Shown here in pieces: positions 50,402 to 62,598 of a stretch of 64,000 nt of DNA. The stretch's first letter is position 1. The number at the start of each line of letters is the position of its first letter. The notes under the pieces were generated by a model, which ran no database searches, was not told the DNA's origin, and saw only the letters and a list, made by a program, of their open reading frames with translations. The DNA is from Haematococcus lacustris (lineage: Eukaryota > Chlorophyta > Chlorophyceae > Chlamydomonadales > Haematococcaceae), in contig JASKMD010000005.1 in NCBI GenBank assembly GCA_030144725.1, positions 4,111,151-4,175,150 of the forward strand. The letters are read 5' to 3'. Made by a program: the position numbers and the translations under genes.

Positions 50402-53400
50402 TGCTGCATGTGCAAATGTGAGGAGCGACACAGGAAGGAAGGCCATGAGGCGGAACCAAGACGGGTTTGACACTGTATATGTGCTTCAGAGTGTGCACCG
50501 CTATCGATAGCGTCCGTCGCATATTACACAGTTGGCACCCCCATGGCTCAAGAGATAACATCTAACTCATTTCTGCACGGATGGGAGCGATGAGCTGGCG
50601 ATGGCCTGACCAGAGTGCAGCCAGCCCCAGCGGTTTGCCGGGTGGCTGGCCCCCAACCTGCGACGTGTTCTGGAGCCTCTCAGGCAATCTTAGCGACTGG
50701 TATAGGTAGTCTGGACCCAGCTCGACGTGGGTTTCGCATTTGGACTGGACATTGCAATGTTCAGGTCAGCACGCAACAGTGCTTCTGCGTCCCAGCACGC
50801 ATCGAGACCCTCTCCCAACCTGGAGGCGTGACCGCGACGGCGGATTGCTGGTGCAGGTGCAATTTGCATGATTGCAGTCTCGCACAAGATTCTCCATACA
50901 TTGATGCCTGTGGCTCCCGAGCAACCACGAGCCGCAAGAATAATAAAAAAATGCAAAAACTGAGCTGATAACTGTGTTTGCTGGTGTGCAGGCCAGTGAA
51001 GGCCATGGTTGACAAGAAAAGGGGAGTGAGGGCTAAATGTGCCAATGCTCTGAAAGCGAGTGAGGTCATGGCACAGCGCAGGGCTGCTGAGGCAGAAGCC
51101 AAGGCCCAGGCTGGTGCCGCTGAGGCTGAGGCCCAGGCACAGGCTGATGCTGGTGCTTATGAGGCTAAGGCGCAGTTGCACCAGCTGCAAATAGACCTGA
51201 AGCACAGGGAGCAGCAGCTTGCTGATAAGGAGCGCTTGCAGCAACTGCGGCAACAACTCCAGGACCTCCAGCGGAGTGAGCTTCAACGCAAGGAGCAGCA
51301 ACTTGCTGTGTTGGTGATGAAGCAGCAGGCAGCTCTGCGACAGTGGGAGCAGCAGTTAACAGGGCAACAACAGCAGCTGCAGCAACAGCTGAGGGAGCAA
51401 CAACAGCAGCTAGATCAGCAGCAGGCGGACCTGCACTTGAGGGAGCAACAGGTGACTGAGCAGCAGCACCAGCTGCAGGTGCAACAACAGCTGCACATGC
51501 TGCAAGAGCTGAACCAGCAGCTGCAAAGCTGAGACCAGCAGGCTGTCAGCACCGACCACCATGCTGTTGCGCAAGGACACCAGCACTGCACCGGTGAGGC
51601 AAAGGGTGGTGCAACAAGGGTAATGTAACTCCCTGCAGATCACTCCTACTGCTGGCCCCACCATCAACCAGCAATTTTACTACTACTACCGTCATGCTTG
51701 TTACTAGCCTCATAGTCCTCTGTTCCTGATGTTGTGCAGGTTGGATGAGCACCAAGCAGCGGCAGCAGCTATTGCCACGGCAGCAGCTGCTGTGCTAAGA
51801 GCTGCAGTAGAGGCAGAAGGGCAGGAGCAACAGGGGAGGGCAAGGGCAGCAGGAGCAGGGGCAGCAGGTTCAGGGGCACGGAACACCCCACTGCCGGTGT
51901 GGGACTTGCGCTCGCTCCAGCAGCAGCAGCAGCCACAGCCCCTCAGCATTTCCCCCCAGGCCTGGCAGCGCAGGCTGCAGCCGCTGTTGGATGAGTTTCA
52001 GCAGTACCCAGTGGAGGAGGGTGCAGAGCTGCTGGACAGGCTGCAGCAGCACCGCCGCATGCGGTCTGTGGTCAGCCTGGCTACTGGCGTGCTCCCACCC
52101 ACCCCTGACCAGGTGCTGGGGGGCATCATGGTGGAGTCGCTCAGGCCTGTGCTTGCCGGCATCAAGCCCGCCCTGGGTGGGCAGCGCTCAACAAACCAGC
52201 AGCCGTGCAGTACCGCCTTGGCCATGATAGTGGGCAGTGGCATTGAGCAGCATGGCATCAAGACCACGGCCAGGCAGCGGGGCATCACGCCCAAGGCAGT
52301 CAAGCGTGCCAGGAGGAGCCACATGTCCAACCTAGCAGCTGGCCCATCAGCAGTGCCAATGCCCATGATGGCCCCTCCGGCGCGGCCGCCGCTGTCTCAG
52401 CCAGGAGCAGCTGGAGTACGTGCGCAGCTTCTTCGAGGAGCACAGCAGTCCATCACCCATGTCACACAAGGACGTACGGCGCTACTACGTGCGCATGACC
52501 GCTGGGTAGGCTCACTGAATTGGGCTGATAGGGCTGCATGGGCTGGGTTGGCAGGCGGGTAGGGTAGATGGCTGCAGGCTGGTAGGCGGGGGGCCTGACA
52601 TGGTAGGCTGGTAGGCTGGTAGGCTGGGTGCACGACACAGCTGCCCACCACTCTTGCTGTTGTGGCAGGAGCAGTAAGAAGAGCGAGGGAGCGCATGTCA
52701 CGGCGCTGCGTGGACCGATCCCTAAAAATACTGTATATGGAGTATGAGCGGCAGTGCCCAGCAAACCTCAAAGTGCGTAGCACCACCTTTGAACTGTTAC
52801 GTCCGCCGTGGGTAAAGCGCATCACCGCTGCTCACAAGCAAGTGTGTGTGTGCATTCCCTGTGAGACCTGCGAGCTCCAGCTAGACCAGCTCGAGAAGCA
52901 CATGGACAGCCTTGTGCTGCCTGAGGACCTACAGCCACGAGATGACAGCGACAGTGACAGCGGGAGCAACAGCGATGGGGGGGATGCTGAGGTGCATGTG
53001 TTGCTGGCTGAGCACATTTCCAACGCTGACGCTCAGGACCTGGCTGGTGTGCTAGATGCAGGTGAGCTAGGTGAGGGTGGGCTGGAGAAGTTGGTGGGTC
53101 TTGCCCAACATGCCTGGGCAGCTGCAGACGCTGCAGCAGGGGGAGCTGGTGCAGTAGAGGGTACAGTTGGGGGTGCAGCAGGGGGTACAACTGGGGGTGC
53201 AGCCGTGAGCGTTGACCTGGACTATGCCACAGTGCGGAGCTGGTTTGTGTGCCCATGCAAGGAGGGTGCCAAGCCCAGGCTGGCCTGCCTGCAGCGTCAG
53301 TGTGATGCCTGCAAGGATAGGAAGGTGGGCGTGAAGGCGGGGCATGAGGGTGTGCAGCTGCAGTATCGTCTGTTCAAAAAGCTGGACAATGGGCAAGGCG

Positions 53401-54155
53401 TAGAGTTGGCCACGTTCCAAACCACACTGGGTAAGTTGGTGGCTGACTTGAATGACCTCATGCAGAAGCAACTGTGGCATCAACACCTTGCCAAGCATTA
53501 GTGTGCCACCTTCAGGGCGCACTGTGAGGCTGTGCACAACACACCGGGGCTAGTTCACCATCCACCAAGACATAGCATGTCAGGGAGCATATTGGAAGCA
53601 AAGGACCATGTCAGTGTTCGTGGCATGTGCACATTACCAAGACATGGCTGGCAACTACAGGGAGCAGTCAGTGTTTGTGAGTGTTGAAAAGTGTGACCAG
53701 TCTGTTGAGGCTTCCACCACAGCCCTCGTGCAAGTGATTCAGTGTTTGCTGCAAGGTAGGAGGCCCCCGGATGGCACCCTGGGTGTGGCCAGCAACCCCG
53801 ATGGGGTGGGTGATTGGAGGGATGATGGAGTGGGCAAGATGGGTGGGCAAGGTGGGTGGGCAAGATGGGTGGTCACGATGGACATGAGGCAGCTGTGTTT
53901 GTGGTCAGATGGTTGTGCATCACAATTCAAGGGGGCCGAGGCCATCAGGTTGCATTGGCACCTAGGCAATAGGTTTGGGGTGCCTGTGCGATGGTCATAT
54001 GGTGCCACATCGCATTGCAAGAACACGCATGACTTTGAGGGTGGGGTGTCCAGGAGGGAGTGGAGGGAGCAGATCTTAGTCCATTCTGACCTGGTGGGGA
54101 TAGTGTGTGGGTCTGCTGACTGACTGGGCTAACAAGCATTTTGCTGTGCCCATGC

Positions 54156-54267
54156 CAAGACACCAGTACCAGGCCAACAAAACTCATTCAACAAGGAACA
54201 ACATGTTTGCACAAGACACCAGTACCAGGCCAACAAAACTCATTCAACAAGGAACAACATGTTTGCC
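54156..54267. repeat. 56-bp tandem duplication
   Basis: Two perfect copies of a block beginning CAAGACACCAGTACCAGGCC inside the family A transposase. It shifts the frame because 56 is not a multiple of three. Confidence 0.95.
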
Positions 54268-54801
54268 TGCGGGTAATCTCACTCAGCTACTACAAACACG
54301 TTGTAGCATCCTCGGTCGCACCCTTGATGAACACAAACCCCAAGTCGATGGCACGTTCCGGGGGCAAACCCCCCGACCACTGGGCACACCATCAAAACTA
54401 ACAGCTTTACGCTTACATGGCTACCAGCCCGTTGCACTAGCAAACACCAGTGAACTAGCAAACAGCCCTAGAGTGCCCAGCCCAGCCCAGCCCAGCCCAG
54501 CCCAGCCCAGCCCAGCCCCTTGCCCCTCCCCACCCCCTGCCCAGACACCAGTACCAGCCACAGGCAACCAAGCCACATCATGCTTCGGCGCTACCTGGTG
54601 CTGGACGACGCTAGGCAAGCTGCTGTATGCAGCATGCCAGAGTTTGATGTGGTGGGGTGCAGAGCAATGCACAGCATAGTGTTCACACCTGACAGGGAGC
54701 AACCTCAATGGGCCATGGCTGGTTGTGCATGCAGCACGTGCATGAGTGTGCCATGCCAGCCGTGCATGCAGCCTGACACCACCACCCCACTTGAGCCCAT
54801 G

Positions 54802-54944
54802 TGAAAGGAATCACAGATCTTGCATTACAGGAAGGGGCTAAGGAGCAAGTTTAAGAGCAAACTTCAACCTTCACACATGTCAGGTTTCTACCTGCACATA
54901 CGAAGGTCTGAGGCTGGCTGCCTACAAACACTCATATTCTAACA
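54802..54944 (-). repeat. 3' LTR of the gag-only retrotransposon
   Basis: 143 bp, with TG...CA ends on the minus strand. Same sequence as 55787-55929. Confidence 0.93.
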
Positions 54945-54999
54945 CTCCCACACAGACAGACTTCAGACTTCTACACCTTAGCCTGCCAGACTCATAAAA

Positions 55000-55260
55000 G
55001 TCAACACTTGAAACCAAGACCACAGTTAACACAGGTCTCTTGCAAAGCTCCTACTTAGCTCCCACAGAGCTGCCACAGCTTTCACTCAGCTCACACACTG
55101 CTCCCACAGAGCTGCAACACCACACTCACAGCCCTCACAGAGCTGTCTAAGGGTCAGCAACCTTCCACAGCACTACCACACTGTACCCACAGCCCTCACA
55201 GAGCTGTTTCAGGGTAACAACATTCCACAGCGCTACCACACTGTACCCACAGCCCTTTGA
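55000..55260. repeat. Imperfect tandem repeat of about 70 bp
   Basis: Two to three units with CTACCACACTGTACCCACAG and CACAGAGCTG in the 3' part of the retrotransposon interior, downstream of and overlapping the end of gag. Confidence 0.75.
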
Positions 55261-55723
55261 GCACGAAGGACAGCACATCTGGAAAAGGCTTCCCCGTCAG
55301 CTCAATCTTGCCGGCCAGGGCCTCCGCACGGCCCACGTACTGCAGCATCGACTCGGTTGGCTCCTTGCTGAGATCAGCCATCTCCATCACTAGCTGAATC
55401 CGACTTGCTGCTGCAGAGCGCTTGAACAGCTCAAGCAAGCGCTTCCACAGCTCCCCAGCAGTCCTGCTCTCCTTCGCGAGTTGCAGAAACTGCGTGGACA
55501 AAGCTAGCGAAATGATCGCCTTGGCTTTTGCGTCCTTTCTCGCCTTGGCACTGGCGTCAGTAACGGTGCTGCTCCCTTCCTCGGAGACAGTCTCTACGCC
55601 GTCCTCAACGACGTCCCATAAATCATGAACCACTAAGTAAGCTTGTTGTCGCACGAACCACTCCTCTGAGTTGGCTTCTGTCAACAAGGGTACTATAACT
55701 GAGCGCTGACCCTCCGCGGCCAT
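55196..55723 (-). CDS. Gag-like capsid protein of the LTR element, 175 aa
   Basis: Structural protein of the copia-type retrotransposon. The ORF opens at MAAEGQRSVIVPLLTEANSE and shows the helical copia gag pattern: EEWFVRQQAYLVVHDLWDVV; a charged spacer; KAKAIISLALS; TAGELWKRLLELFKR; then ELTGKPFPDVLSFVLKGL. W and LW positions match the gag (UBN2-like) core. No CCHC zinc knuckle follows, and the last 20 residues come from the tandem-repeat region, so the C-terminus looks truncated. The start lies 64 nt after the 5' LTR edge on the minus strand. No other retroviral domain is present. Confidence 0.75.
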   Translation of the reverse strand: MAAEGQRSVIVPLLTEANSEEWFVRQQAYLVVHDLWDVVEDGVETVSEEGSSTVTDASAKARKDAKAKAIISLALSTQFLQLAKESRTAGELWKRLLELFKRSAAASRIQLVMEMADLSKEPTESMLQYVGRAEALAGKIELTGKPFPDVLSFVLKGLWVQCGSAVECCYPETAL

Positions 55724-55774
55724 GGCTCCGAATGCGCACTGGTCTATCCCTGCTCCCTAGCACAACAGCTATGA

Positions 55775-55786
55775 GGGCCCATAACC
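55775..55786 (-). other. Primer binding site complementary to initiator tRNA-Met anticodon arm
   Basis: On the minus strand GGTTATGGGCCC directly follows the 5' LTR. It pairs with GGGCCCATAACC of eukaryotic initiator tRNA, the site used by half-tRNA-primed copia elements. Confidence 0.75.
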
Positions 55787-55929
55787 TGAAAGGAATCACA
55801 GATCTTGCATTACAGGAAGGGGCTAAGGAGCAAGTTTAAGAGCAAACTTCAACCTTCACACATGTCAGGTTTCTACCTGCACATACGAAGGTCTGAGGCT
55901 GGCTGCCTACAAACACTCATATTCTAACA
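55787..55929 (-). repeat. 5' LTR of the gag-only retrotransposon
   Basis: 143 bp. Same sequence as 54802-54944. Confidence 0.93.
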
Positions 55930-56508
55930 CCATGCCCATGTTTCAAGACACTGTGCAGGAGGTGAGGGATGACGAAGAGTGTTATGCATTGTTGATGTTG
56001 TTCCATTCCGGTTGGATGCATGATGAGGTGTGCTTTGGCAGAATGACCAACACACACTGTACACGGTATCGCATGCACATGGGGTGGAAGAGGCAAAAGG
56101 GACGTCGTTTGGTGTTGAGGGAGCTGAGAAGTGAGCAGCTGGAGTTTAAGTATGTGGCGGACGGTTGATGTGGCTGGGTGTAAGGTGCACGGAGGTCTAC
56201 TTTGGAGCAGGATCAACGGCCCACACGTGAACATAACACGTTTCTGTCTCATAGACACATTAAATTCCCACAAGGTACCGCACACAATTGGCAGTGCATC
56301 ATTTGACGACCTGTTAACTGGACTGCAAAAATGCCCACATCACAGCCCGATCTCTCCCCCGCCCGCCCCGGCACAGGTGCACATCAGCCCTAGCAGCCCG
56401 CTAGCTTCGCGTTGATGAGCTGCACCGCCTTGCGCAAGAATCGCTGTAAGATCTTAAAGACGTGTAAGATGTTATCAGAGGTGCCGCCAATGGCGGGGGT
56501 GACCAGTT

Positions 56509-57313
56509 GTCGGGCACTAGTTTCGTGTTCATGATAACACTTTTTAAGGGGGATTCATGAACATTCCTTCCTCCAGCATCTCGGATAGGAGGATAGGGAT
56601 ACAGGGAAACATGTCCACCGTCATGCAATCCTGTCCCTAGCAAGCACACGCGCGCATGCACTCACTCTGACCCAAGCTGCTGAGCATCGCCCCCTTTGGC
56701 TTGCCGAGTGACCTGAGCCCCGTAGACTGTCACTAACATCTCCAACATGCCTGCCTTGTGCACGTCGCCACAGGGCTGTGGGGGCAGGTGATCGTAGCTG
56801 TTTCAATAGGAGCAGCACTACTCCACGGATCACCCAGCCAATCATTACAAGGAGCTCAATGCAAAGAACGAGCTGGCCTTATCCCTGCAGTACCTCGTGA
56901 GCCTACACCAGCCCTTGATACTGCACTGCCGGGTGTGCAACATGAGGTACATGACAGTCGCAACTGTTACCACTGCCCAGACCTTAGCCCAGCCTACAGA
57001 CCTGATGACGATGGGCAATGCAAGCAGGCATGTAAGGGCTTGGCGGGGTCTATAAGGGAGGAGGGGTAAGATGGAACTGTTGGTGTTAGGTAAGGTATGC
57101 TTCCTTACCATCACATTGCTGCCACTGATGCGGCCTGCTGCTGCTGCCCTGCAACACGCTGCCCCTGCCCTGTTGCATCACGCAAGGAGGTGGGAATGGT
57201 ATGGGGACCAAGCTCCTAGGACCTTCCAACTCCCAGCCTGTGTTTGCTCACGACTCTTGCCCTTGAAGGAGGGGCAGGAGGGCCAGTGCCATCAGAGGCT
57301 GCCAGGCAGACAC
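56509..57313. other. Intergenic region between A2 and RPL9; one unassigned frame
   Basis: A plus-strand frame about 56812-57060 reads KELNAKNELALSLQYLVSLH then LHCRVCNMRYM, without a match I recognise. It is preceded by an acceptor-like cacag (56770) and may be an exon or a mobile-element fragment. Nothing else seen. Confidence 0.4.
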
Positions 57314-58365
57314 TTATCCACCAATCACTCCGCGCTCTGACACGTAGATGCCATCCAAGAACTTGCGGATATCCAGGTCCCTGCACAGTGGAACCATCCC
57401 AAATCCGCAGATCAGCTGGCTGCTGCACCATGTTCAGGTAGACGCCATGGCTGCATGGTACTGGCTGGTGCTTAGCTGCGTGGCACTGGCTGCAAAGGTG
57501 CGATCACCTCCCTGGCCACCCCACACAGCATGCATGGACGCACAAAGCATGCACCATGAAAGGGCTCAGGACCAAGCTAGCATGGGCTCCTAAGCTGTGG
57601 GGATGGGATGATGCTACCAGCCCCCCCCTGGTGAACATCAGCAGCTCCAACACACTGGCTGAGAGCAGCTCACAACAAGCTCTGTGCCTGTCACATACCT
57701 GACCAAACAAGACTGGCTGATGAGGGCGCAGCTGCGAGACACGTTTTCAATGCTGTTGCCCACCACCACCAGCTCGTCCTTCACATTCTCTGAGCGGGTG
57801 ACAGTGCAGCCTGGCAACATATTCACCACGCGGACACGCTTCTCGCCCAAGAAGTTGCGAATCTCAATGATGGCGCCCTTCTGCTCGATGTTGATGTTGA
57901 CGGGGAAGTGCGCATACACCATGCGCATCTTGTACTGGAAGCCCTTTGTCACGCCGGTGATGAGGTTCTGGACGTGGGAAATGACAGTGCGCAGGCTCGC
58001 CAGCTTCTTCCGCCTCCCAGAGTGGTAGTCCACCTTGAGCTTCTTCACGCCATCCTCCTCAACGAGGTACATGTCCACAGTGATGTGCTTGAAATCGCCT
58101 GTATAGGGATGCGCGCCTGGCTTACATACTTGGCCGGAGGAACCGGCTGACACGCCGTCGGCTATGCTGACCATCCCTGAAAGCTGCCCCTGCAGCGCTG
58201 CATTAGCCGCCGCTGCCCTCCACGGCTGGATTCAGATCGATTTTAGCCTGTAAACTCACGCTGCAATGTCCCGCGAGGGCCCTTAACGCGGACGGCACGG
58301 CCCTTCACCTCCACCTTAACGGTGTCGGGGATGGCCAGCTCCATGTTTGACGCAAGCACCTTCAT
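57314..58365 (-). CDS. RPL9: 60S ribosomal protein L9 (uL6)
   Basis: Large-subunit protein near the sarcin-ricin loop and P-stalk base. Three exons: 58365-58260, 58098-57699 and 57380-57314 (TAA), giving 190 aa, the normal length. Start [20 protein letters not shown]; then [103 protein letters not shown], and the C-terminal [19 protein letters not shown]. Junction phases match and all introns are GT-AG. Conservation is very high, with no insertion, unlike neighbouring proteins. It diverges from the SCaMC gene with 426 bp between start codons. Confidence 0.97.
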
Positions 58366-58791
58366 CGTAGGCCCAGCTGCTTGTAAGCACCTAGGAGGAA
58401 AAAGAACTTGGACGGCCGAACAAACTCACATTGAGCATTGCATGGCGGAAACTGTACATGGTGGCAACCTGGAACTTATGTATGAAAATGTTTAGGCTAG
58501 CTTAACATCAGGGGTAAGGCAGTGCAAGCACTAGCACGTATGACGAGCACCAGACAAGGTGACAGGCACCGTGACCGTAGGGTCTGGCATGGGCTTGGGG
58601 TAGCTCACACATCAAAGCAGGTCGTTGGCTATGCGTCGTTTGGCAGTTGAGTGAGCTTTCTTGTGCAAGTGGGCAGCTTTCATCAAAAACAAACACTAGG
58701 CCAATGGAGTGACTGGAATGAATGTCGCGGACTCTTCTCCGTGGTGTGCATTGCCTCTAGCCCTAGCTGATACCACGAACTGTGCCGAGAC
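58366..58791. other. Divergent promoter region of RPL9 and SCaMC
   Basis: 426 bp between the two start codons. No canonical TATA box or tract identified; no repeat seen. Confidence 0.6.
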
Positions 58792-61720
58792 TTGCAGCAG
58801 CCGCGTGACATCTTTATGGTCCTTAATGCATCAGGAAGCAAGAACAGCACGTTCGTGTCGAGAGGGCTGCAAATAGCTTCTAGTAACGAGCACACTCCTT
58901 CCACAGACAACTTGCTCGTTTTTCGCCTAAAGCCATCCTCAGCACACCGCTCGCTACTGGTTCATAAGGCCACCGAGTCTCCGGGAGGAAGGCGACCTCC
59001 TTTCGCGGCCATCAGCTGGTTCAATTGGCTTTCGGGGTGAGCTGCAAGCCTCAGACGGATATAGCTAGTCCTATGACGAACATGCCAGGTCACCAAGAAT
59101 AGTTGCATCACTGACCAGCTGTCCACGTTGCTCGCTGCCTGCGTGCCTGCCTTCCCATGTGCAGTACTTCCAGCCTACGCAGCACCATCCATGATGTGTT
59201 TGAGCGAGTGGACACCGACCATAGCGGCACAGCCAGCCTGGATGAGCTGCAGCAGTTTGCCGCGTCCCAGGGGTTGCCTGTGGAATACGTGCCCTGCTTC
59301 ATGTCAGCTGCACTGCAGCACACCCAGCTCAAGCCCAGCACGGCCAGCAGCAGCCAGCAGTGGAGCAGCAGCTCTGCCTCATCAGCCTCGAGCCCCTGCA
59401 CATCCCCAGCGAATAGCAGCGGTAGTTGCAGTCAACTGTGCCCTGCCACAATAGCTGCCCCACTGACAAGCTGCAATGGAGGCAGCAGCTGGACAGCTCA
59501 GGTCAGTCCCTGTGGCCCAACATCCTCCCCCCTTGCCCCAGTTGCCCCAGCTGCTGGTGTGAGTGTGCAGCCTGGGCTGCCCTGCACTGCCCCAGCCTTA
59601 GTCATGCAGCGCATGGGACCTGCATGCGGCACCACAGCAGCTGGCACAGCAGCAGGGGCGACAAATGCAGGCATTAGTGGAAGCAGCAGCAGCAGTGGCA
59701 GGAGCAGCAGCAGCAGCTGTCAGGGTACGGGTCGAAGTGTGAGCGGCTGTGAGGGCAGAGGAGAGCCGAGGGGCCAGTCATTAACACTGGAGCAGTTTGA
59801 GCAGTTTATCCGGTCAAGGGAGACCGCACTGCGAAGAGCCTTTGACCTCTTTGACAAAGGTGGGCGGCAGGGGCCGGGTATCAGGGTAAGGGTGTTCGGG
59901 CAGCTGGGCCATGCAACGGGAAGGGCAGCTGGGTTATGTGGGGGGAGGGTGGCTGGGTCATGTGGGGTGGAAGGCAGCTGGAGCATGCGAAGGGCCCAGG
60001 CTGCTGTGTCTGAGTGTCTATGATGGCCAAGGACCTGACTCCAGCAGACTGGCAGATGCTGGCTGCCAGTGCTGGTCCAGGCCTGCACCTGGCTGAACCT
60101 GGCCGCCTGCACAGACCGTGACGGGCGCATCAGCGCTGAGGACCTGGAGGCCACACTGGCCCACGTGGCCGTGTGCTGCCCCCGCACTCGCTGCGTGTAC
60201 CGCTGCCCTCGCAGCATGGCACACGCGATGCTGCAGCGCACCAAGGCTGCGGGCCAGACAGATGGCAGGTCGGAGCGGCCAGCAGGCTCAGGCAGGGTGG
60301 CTGTGTAGGGTGGCTGGGTTATAGCGGGGCTGTGGTAAGGCTAAATGCCTGTGGGGGTTCAAGGATGGTTTCACCGGCTGAGGGGTTGCAGGTGATCACG
60401 GCTGTGCCGCAGCTTTGAGGCCAGTGCGCATGGCGACAGGTAGCTGTCAGCTTGCTTGGTGGGGGAAGGGGAAGGGGGGGGAGGGGGAGGGGGAGGGGGA
60501 GGGGGAGGGTCAGCTACGATGATCAGCAGGCCGTCAAGGGGCCCAGGCAGGGTTGCACCACGCCAGAGCCAGGGCTGCTGCTGCCAGGGTCGTAGGCACA
60601 GGAGCGGGAGCAGAGGGATCGGGGCAGTGTGTCATGGCTGTAGTCTCACTGATGTCAACCCCTAGGGGGAGCTGGTGTGCTGGTTGGGATGTCTGGTCAC
60701 AGCAGGCCTTGCATTGGGGTGCTTGGGTTGGGCTTGCGTTGGGGTGCTTGGGTTGAGCACATTAGGGACCCTGGCCCTGGGCATGGTGGCACAGGCCAGG
60801 TGCCAAAGGAGTCACCAGGGAAGACAGCCTGGCCAAGCGGCAGAGTGAGCAGCTAGCAGCGGGCAGACAGAGAGCAGGCCAGTGAAGCCATCTAGCAGGC
60901 CGGTGGGCCAGCCAAGGGGGCTGAGCAGGCCAGTCAGGGCATCCTGTGTGGATCAGTGCAATTTGCAGTTGACATGCTTGCTATGACTGTTATTGCCATC
61001 TATTGTTTTCTGTTCATGCGCCCCATGCCTGTGTCTTTTTCATGCAAACATCTTTCCCATGCATGCATCTTCTCCTCCCAAACCTGGTAGCTGGCTGCTG
61101 TGCCTGCATTGCAGCTCTGTGGACTTCCCCTCCTTCCGCCGCTTCTTCATGTTGCTACCCACAGCCGACCTTGCCATGAGCTATTGGTAGGTGCCAGGGC
61201 CTGAGGGGAAGGTGGGCTTGCAGGAGGCAGCAGCAGCAGCAGGCGGCACAGGCGGCATGCCAGGCAGGCGGCAGATGCGGTCACCAGGCCAGGCATTGGC
61301 ACTGAGCCAGCTGGCAGCATGGGCAGCAGCACGGGGTGTGATGCTGACATTGATTTGCTAAAGTGTCTGTCACTGCCAGTATAATGGTGGGAAGGGCATT
61401 GCAAGGGATGTGAGGTTTCAGCCCGCTGGTCAACACAAGAACCACCCTGTGAGCTTGGTAGGTAAACTGGGGATGGCAGGCGGTCAGCTGAGCAACTGGG
61501 CAGCTGAGCAACTGGGCAGCTGAGCAACTGAGCTGCTGCGCAATCAGGCAGCTGACAGGCTGGCAGATCGTGTCAGTATCTGCCCTGCCCCTCACCCCCT
61601 GTTGCCATGCAGGCTCAGGGCAGGGGCGGCTCCTGAGCTGACTGAGAAGATGGTGGCAGTGCATGACGCCACTGACCCTCCTAGAGCTTCTGCATGGGGT
61701 GAGAACTCGCTGAGGCTGCC

Positions 61721-61765
<45 letters not shown>

Positions 61766-62089
61766 CCTGCTGCTGCCCCTGCTGCTGCCCCTGCTGCTGC
61801 CCCTGCTGCTGCCCCTGCCCCTGCTGCTGCTGCTGCTGCTGCCCCTGCTGCTGCTGCTGCTGCTGCTGCTGCCCCTGCTGCTGCTGCCCCTGCTGCTGCT
61901 GCTGCTGCTGCTGCCGCTGCTGCTGCTGCTGCTGCTGCCGCTGCTGCTGCTGCTGCTGCTGCTGCCCCTGCTGCTGCCCCTGCTGCTGCCCCTGCTGCTG
62001 CCCCTGCTGCTGCCCCTGCCCCTGCTGCTGCTGCTGCTGCTGCCCCTGCTGCTGCTGCTGCTGCTGCTGCTGCCCCTGCTGCTGCTGCC

Positions 62090-62122
<33 letters not shown>

Positions 62123-62196
62123 GCTGCTGCTGCTGCTGCTGCTGCCGCTGCTGCTGCTGCTGCTGCTGCTGCCGCTGCCGCTGATGCTGCTGCTGG

Positions 62197-62227
<31 letters not shown>

Positions 62228-62235
62228 CCTGCTGC

Positions 62236-62284
<49 letters not shown>

Positions 62285-62313
62285 GCTGCTGCTGCCGCTG
62301 CTGCTGCTGCTGC

Positions 62314-62356
<43 letters not shown>

Positions 62357-62385
62357 GCTGCTGCTGCCGCCGCTGCTGCTGCCGC

Positions 62386-62428
<43 letters not shown>

Positions 62429-62527
62429 GCTGCTGCCGCCCCTGCTGCTGCCGCCCCTGCTGCTGCTGCTGCTGCTGCCCCTGCTTCTGCCCCTGCTGCT
62501 GCCCCTGCTGCTGCCCCTGCTGCTGCC

Positions 62528-62598
<71 letters not shown>

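Larger units (their letters stand above)
54802..55929 (-). mobile_element. Short copia-type LTR retrotransposon with gag only (TR-GAG-like)
   Basis: Two LTRs of 143 bp (54802-54944 and 55787-55929) look identical by eye and, read on the minus strand, begin TGTTAGAATA and end TTCCTTTCA. The 5-bp duplication CCATG flanks the element (54797-54801 and 55930-55934). Next to the 5' LTR, the minus strand reads GGTTATGGGCCC, the complement of the anticodon arm of initiator tRNA-Met, as in copia/Ty5 half-tRNA priming. A purine-rich GTGTGGGAG precedes the 3' LTR. The 842-bp interior holds one gag-like ORF (55723-55196) and no protease, integrase or reverse transcriptase, so it must be moved in trans. 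LTR identity suggests recent insertion. It interrupts the family A transposase exactly at PLEPM. Confidence 0.92.
50992..56168 (+). pseudogene. Family A transposase, decayed
   Basis: Segments in order: a Gln-rich coiled coil (50992-51532, EKERLQQLRQQLQDL-like); an Ala/Gln-rich exon (51740-52506), whose end SQEQLEYVRSFFEEHSS is one frame off; exon 52670-53501 with RRCVDRSLKILYMEYERQC, FELLRPPWVK and C.C..C; then the catalytic part (53608-54123) with SVFVACAHYQD, LCLWSDGCASQFKG and GATSHCKNTHDFEGG. The SDG..SQFK block and H.K...D..GG pattern look like DDE transposase strands. After WANKHFAVP and HQYQANKTHSTRNN the C-terminus (54565-54801 and 55930-56168) has W.M..CAC and PLEPMPM, as in A1. Lesions are a frame change near 52385, in-frame TAG 53499-53501, frame changes near 53555 and 54115, a 56-bp tandem duplication (54156-54267) and the retroelement. 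Confidence 0.6.
50534..56504 (+). mobile_element. Family A DNA transposon, long copy (A2)
   Basis: The right end is the inverse of GGTCACCCCCGCCATTGG (56486-56504) and the left end is a degraded version, GGCACCCCCATGG (50534). The flanking 4-bp duplication is AGTT (50530-50533 and 56505-56508). Inside both ends GATAACATCT is shared. It carries a decayed transposase gene (about 50992-56168) and a later retroelement (54802-55929). With the retroelement and its duplication removed, the element is about 4.84 kb. The left TIR is less certain than the right. Confidence 0.7.

Noticed and set aside
56812..57060. Exon-like frame with LHCRVCNMR
   Set aside because: No recognisable domain and no second exon found, so only mentioned under the intergenic entry.
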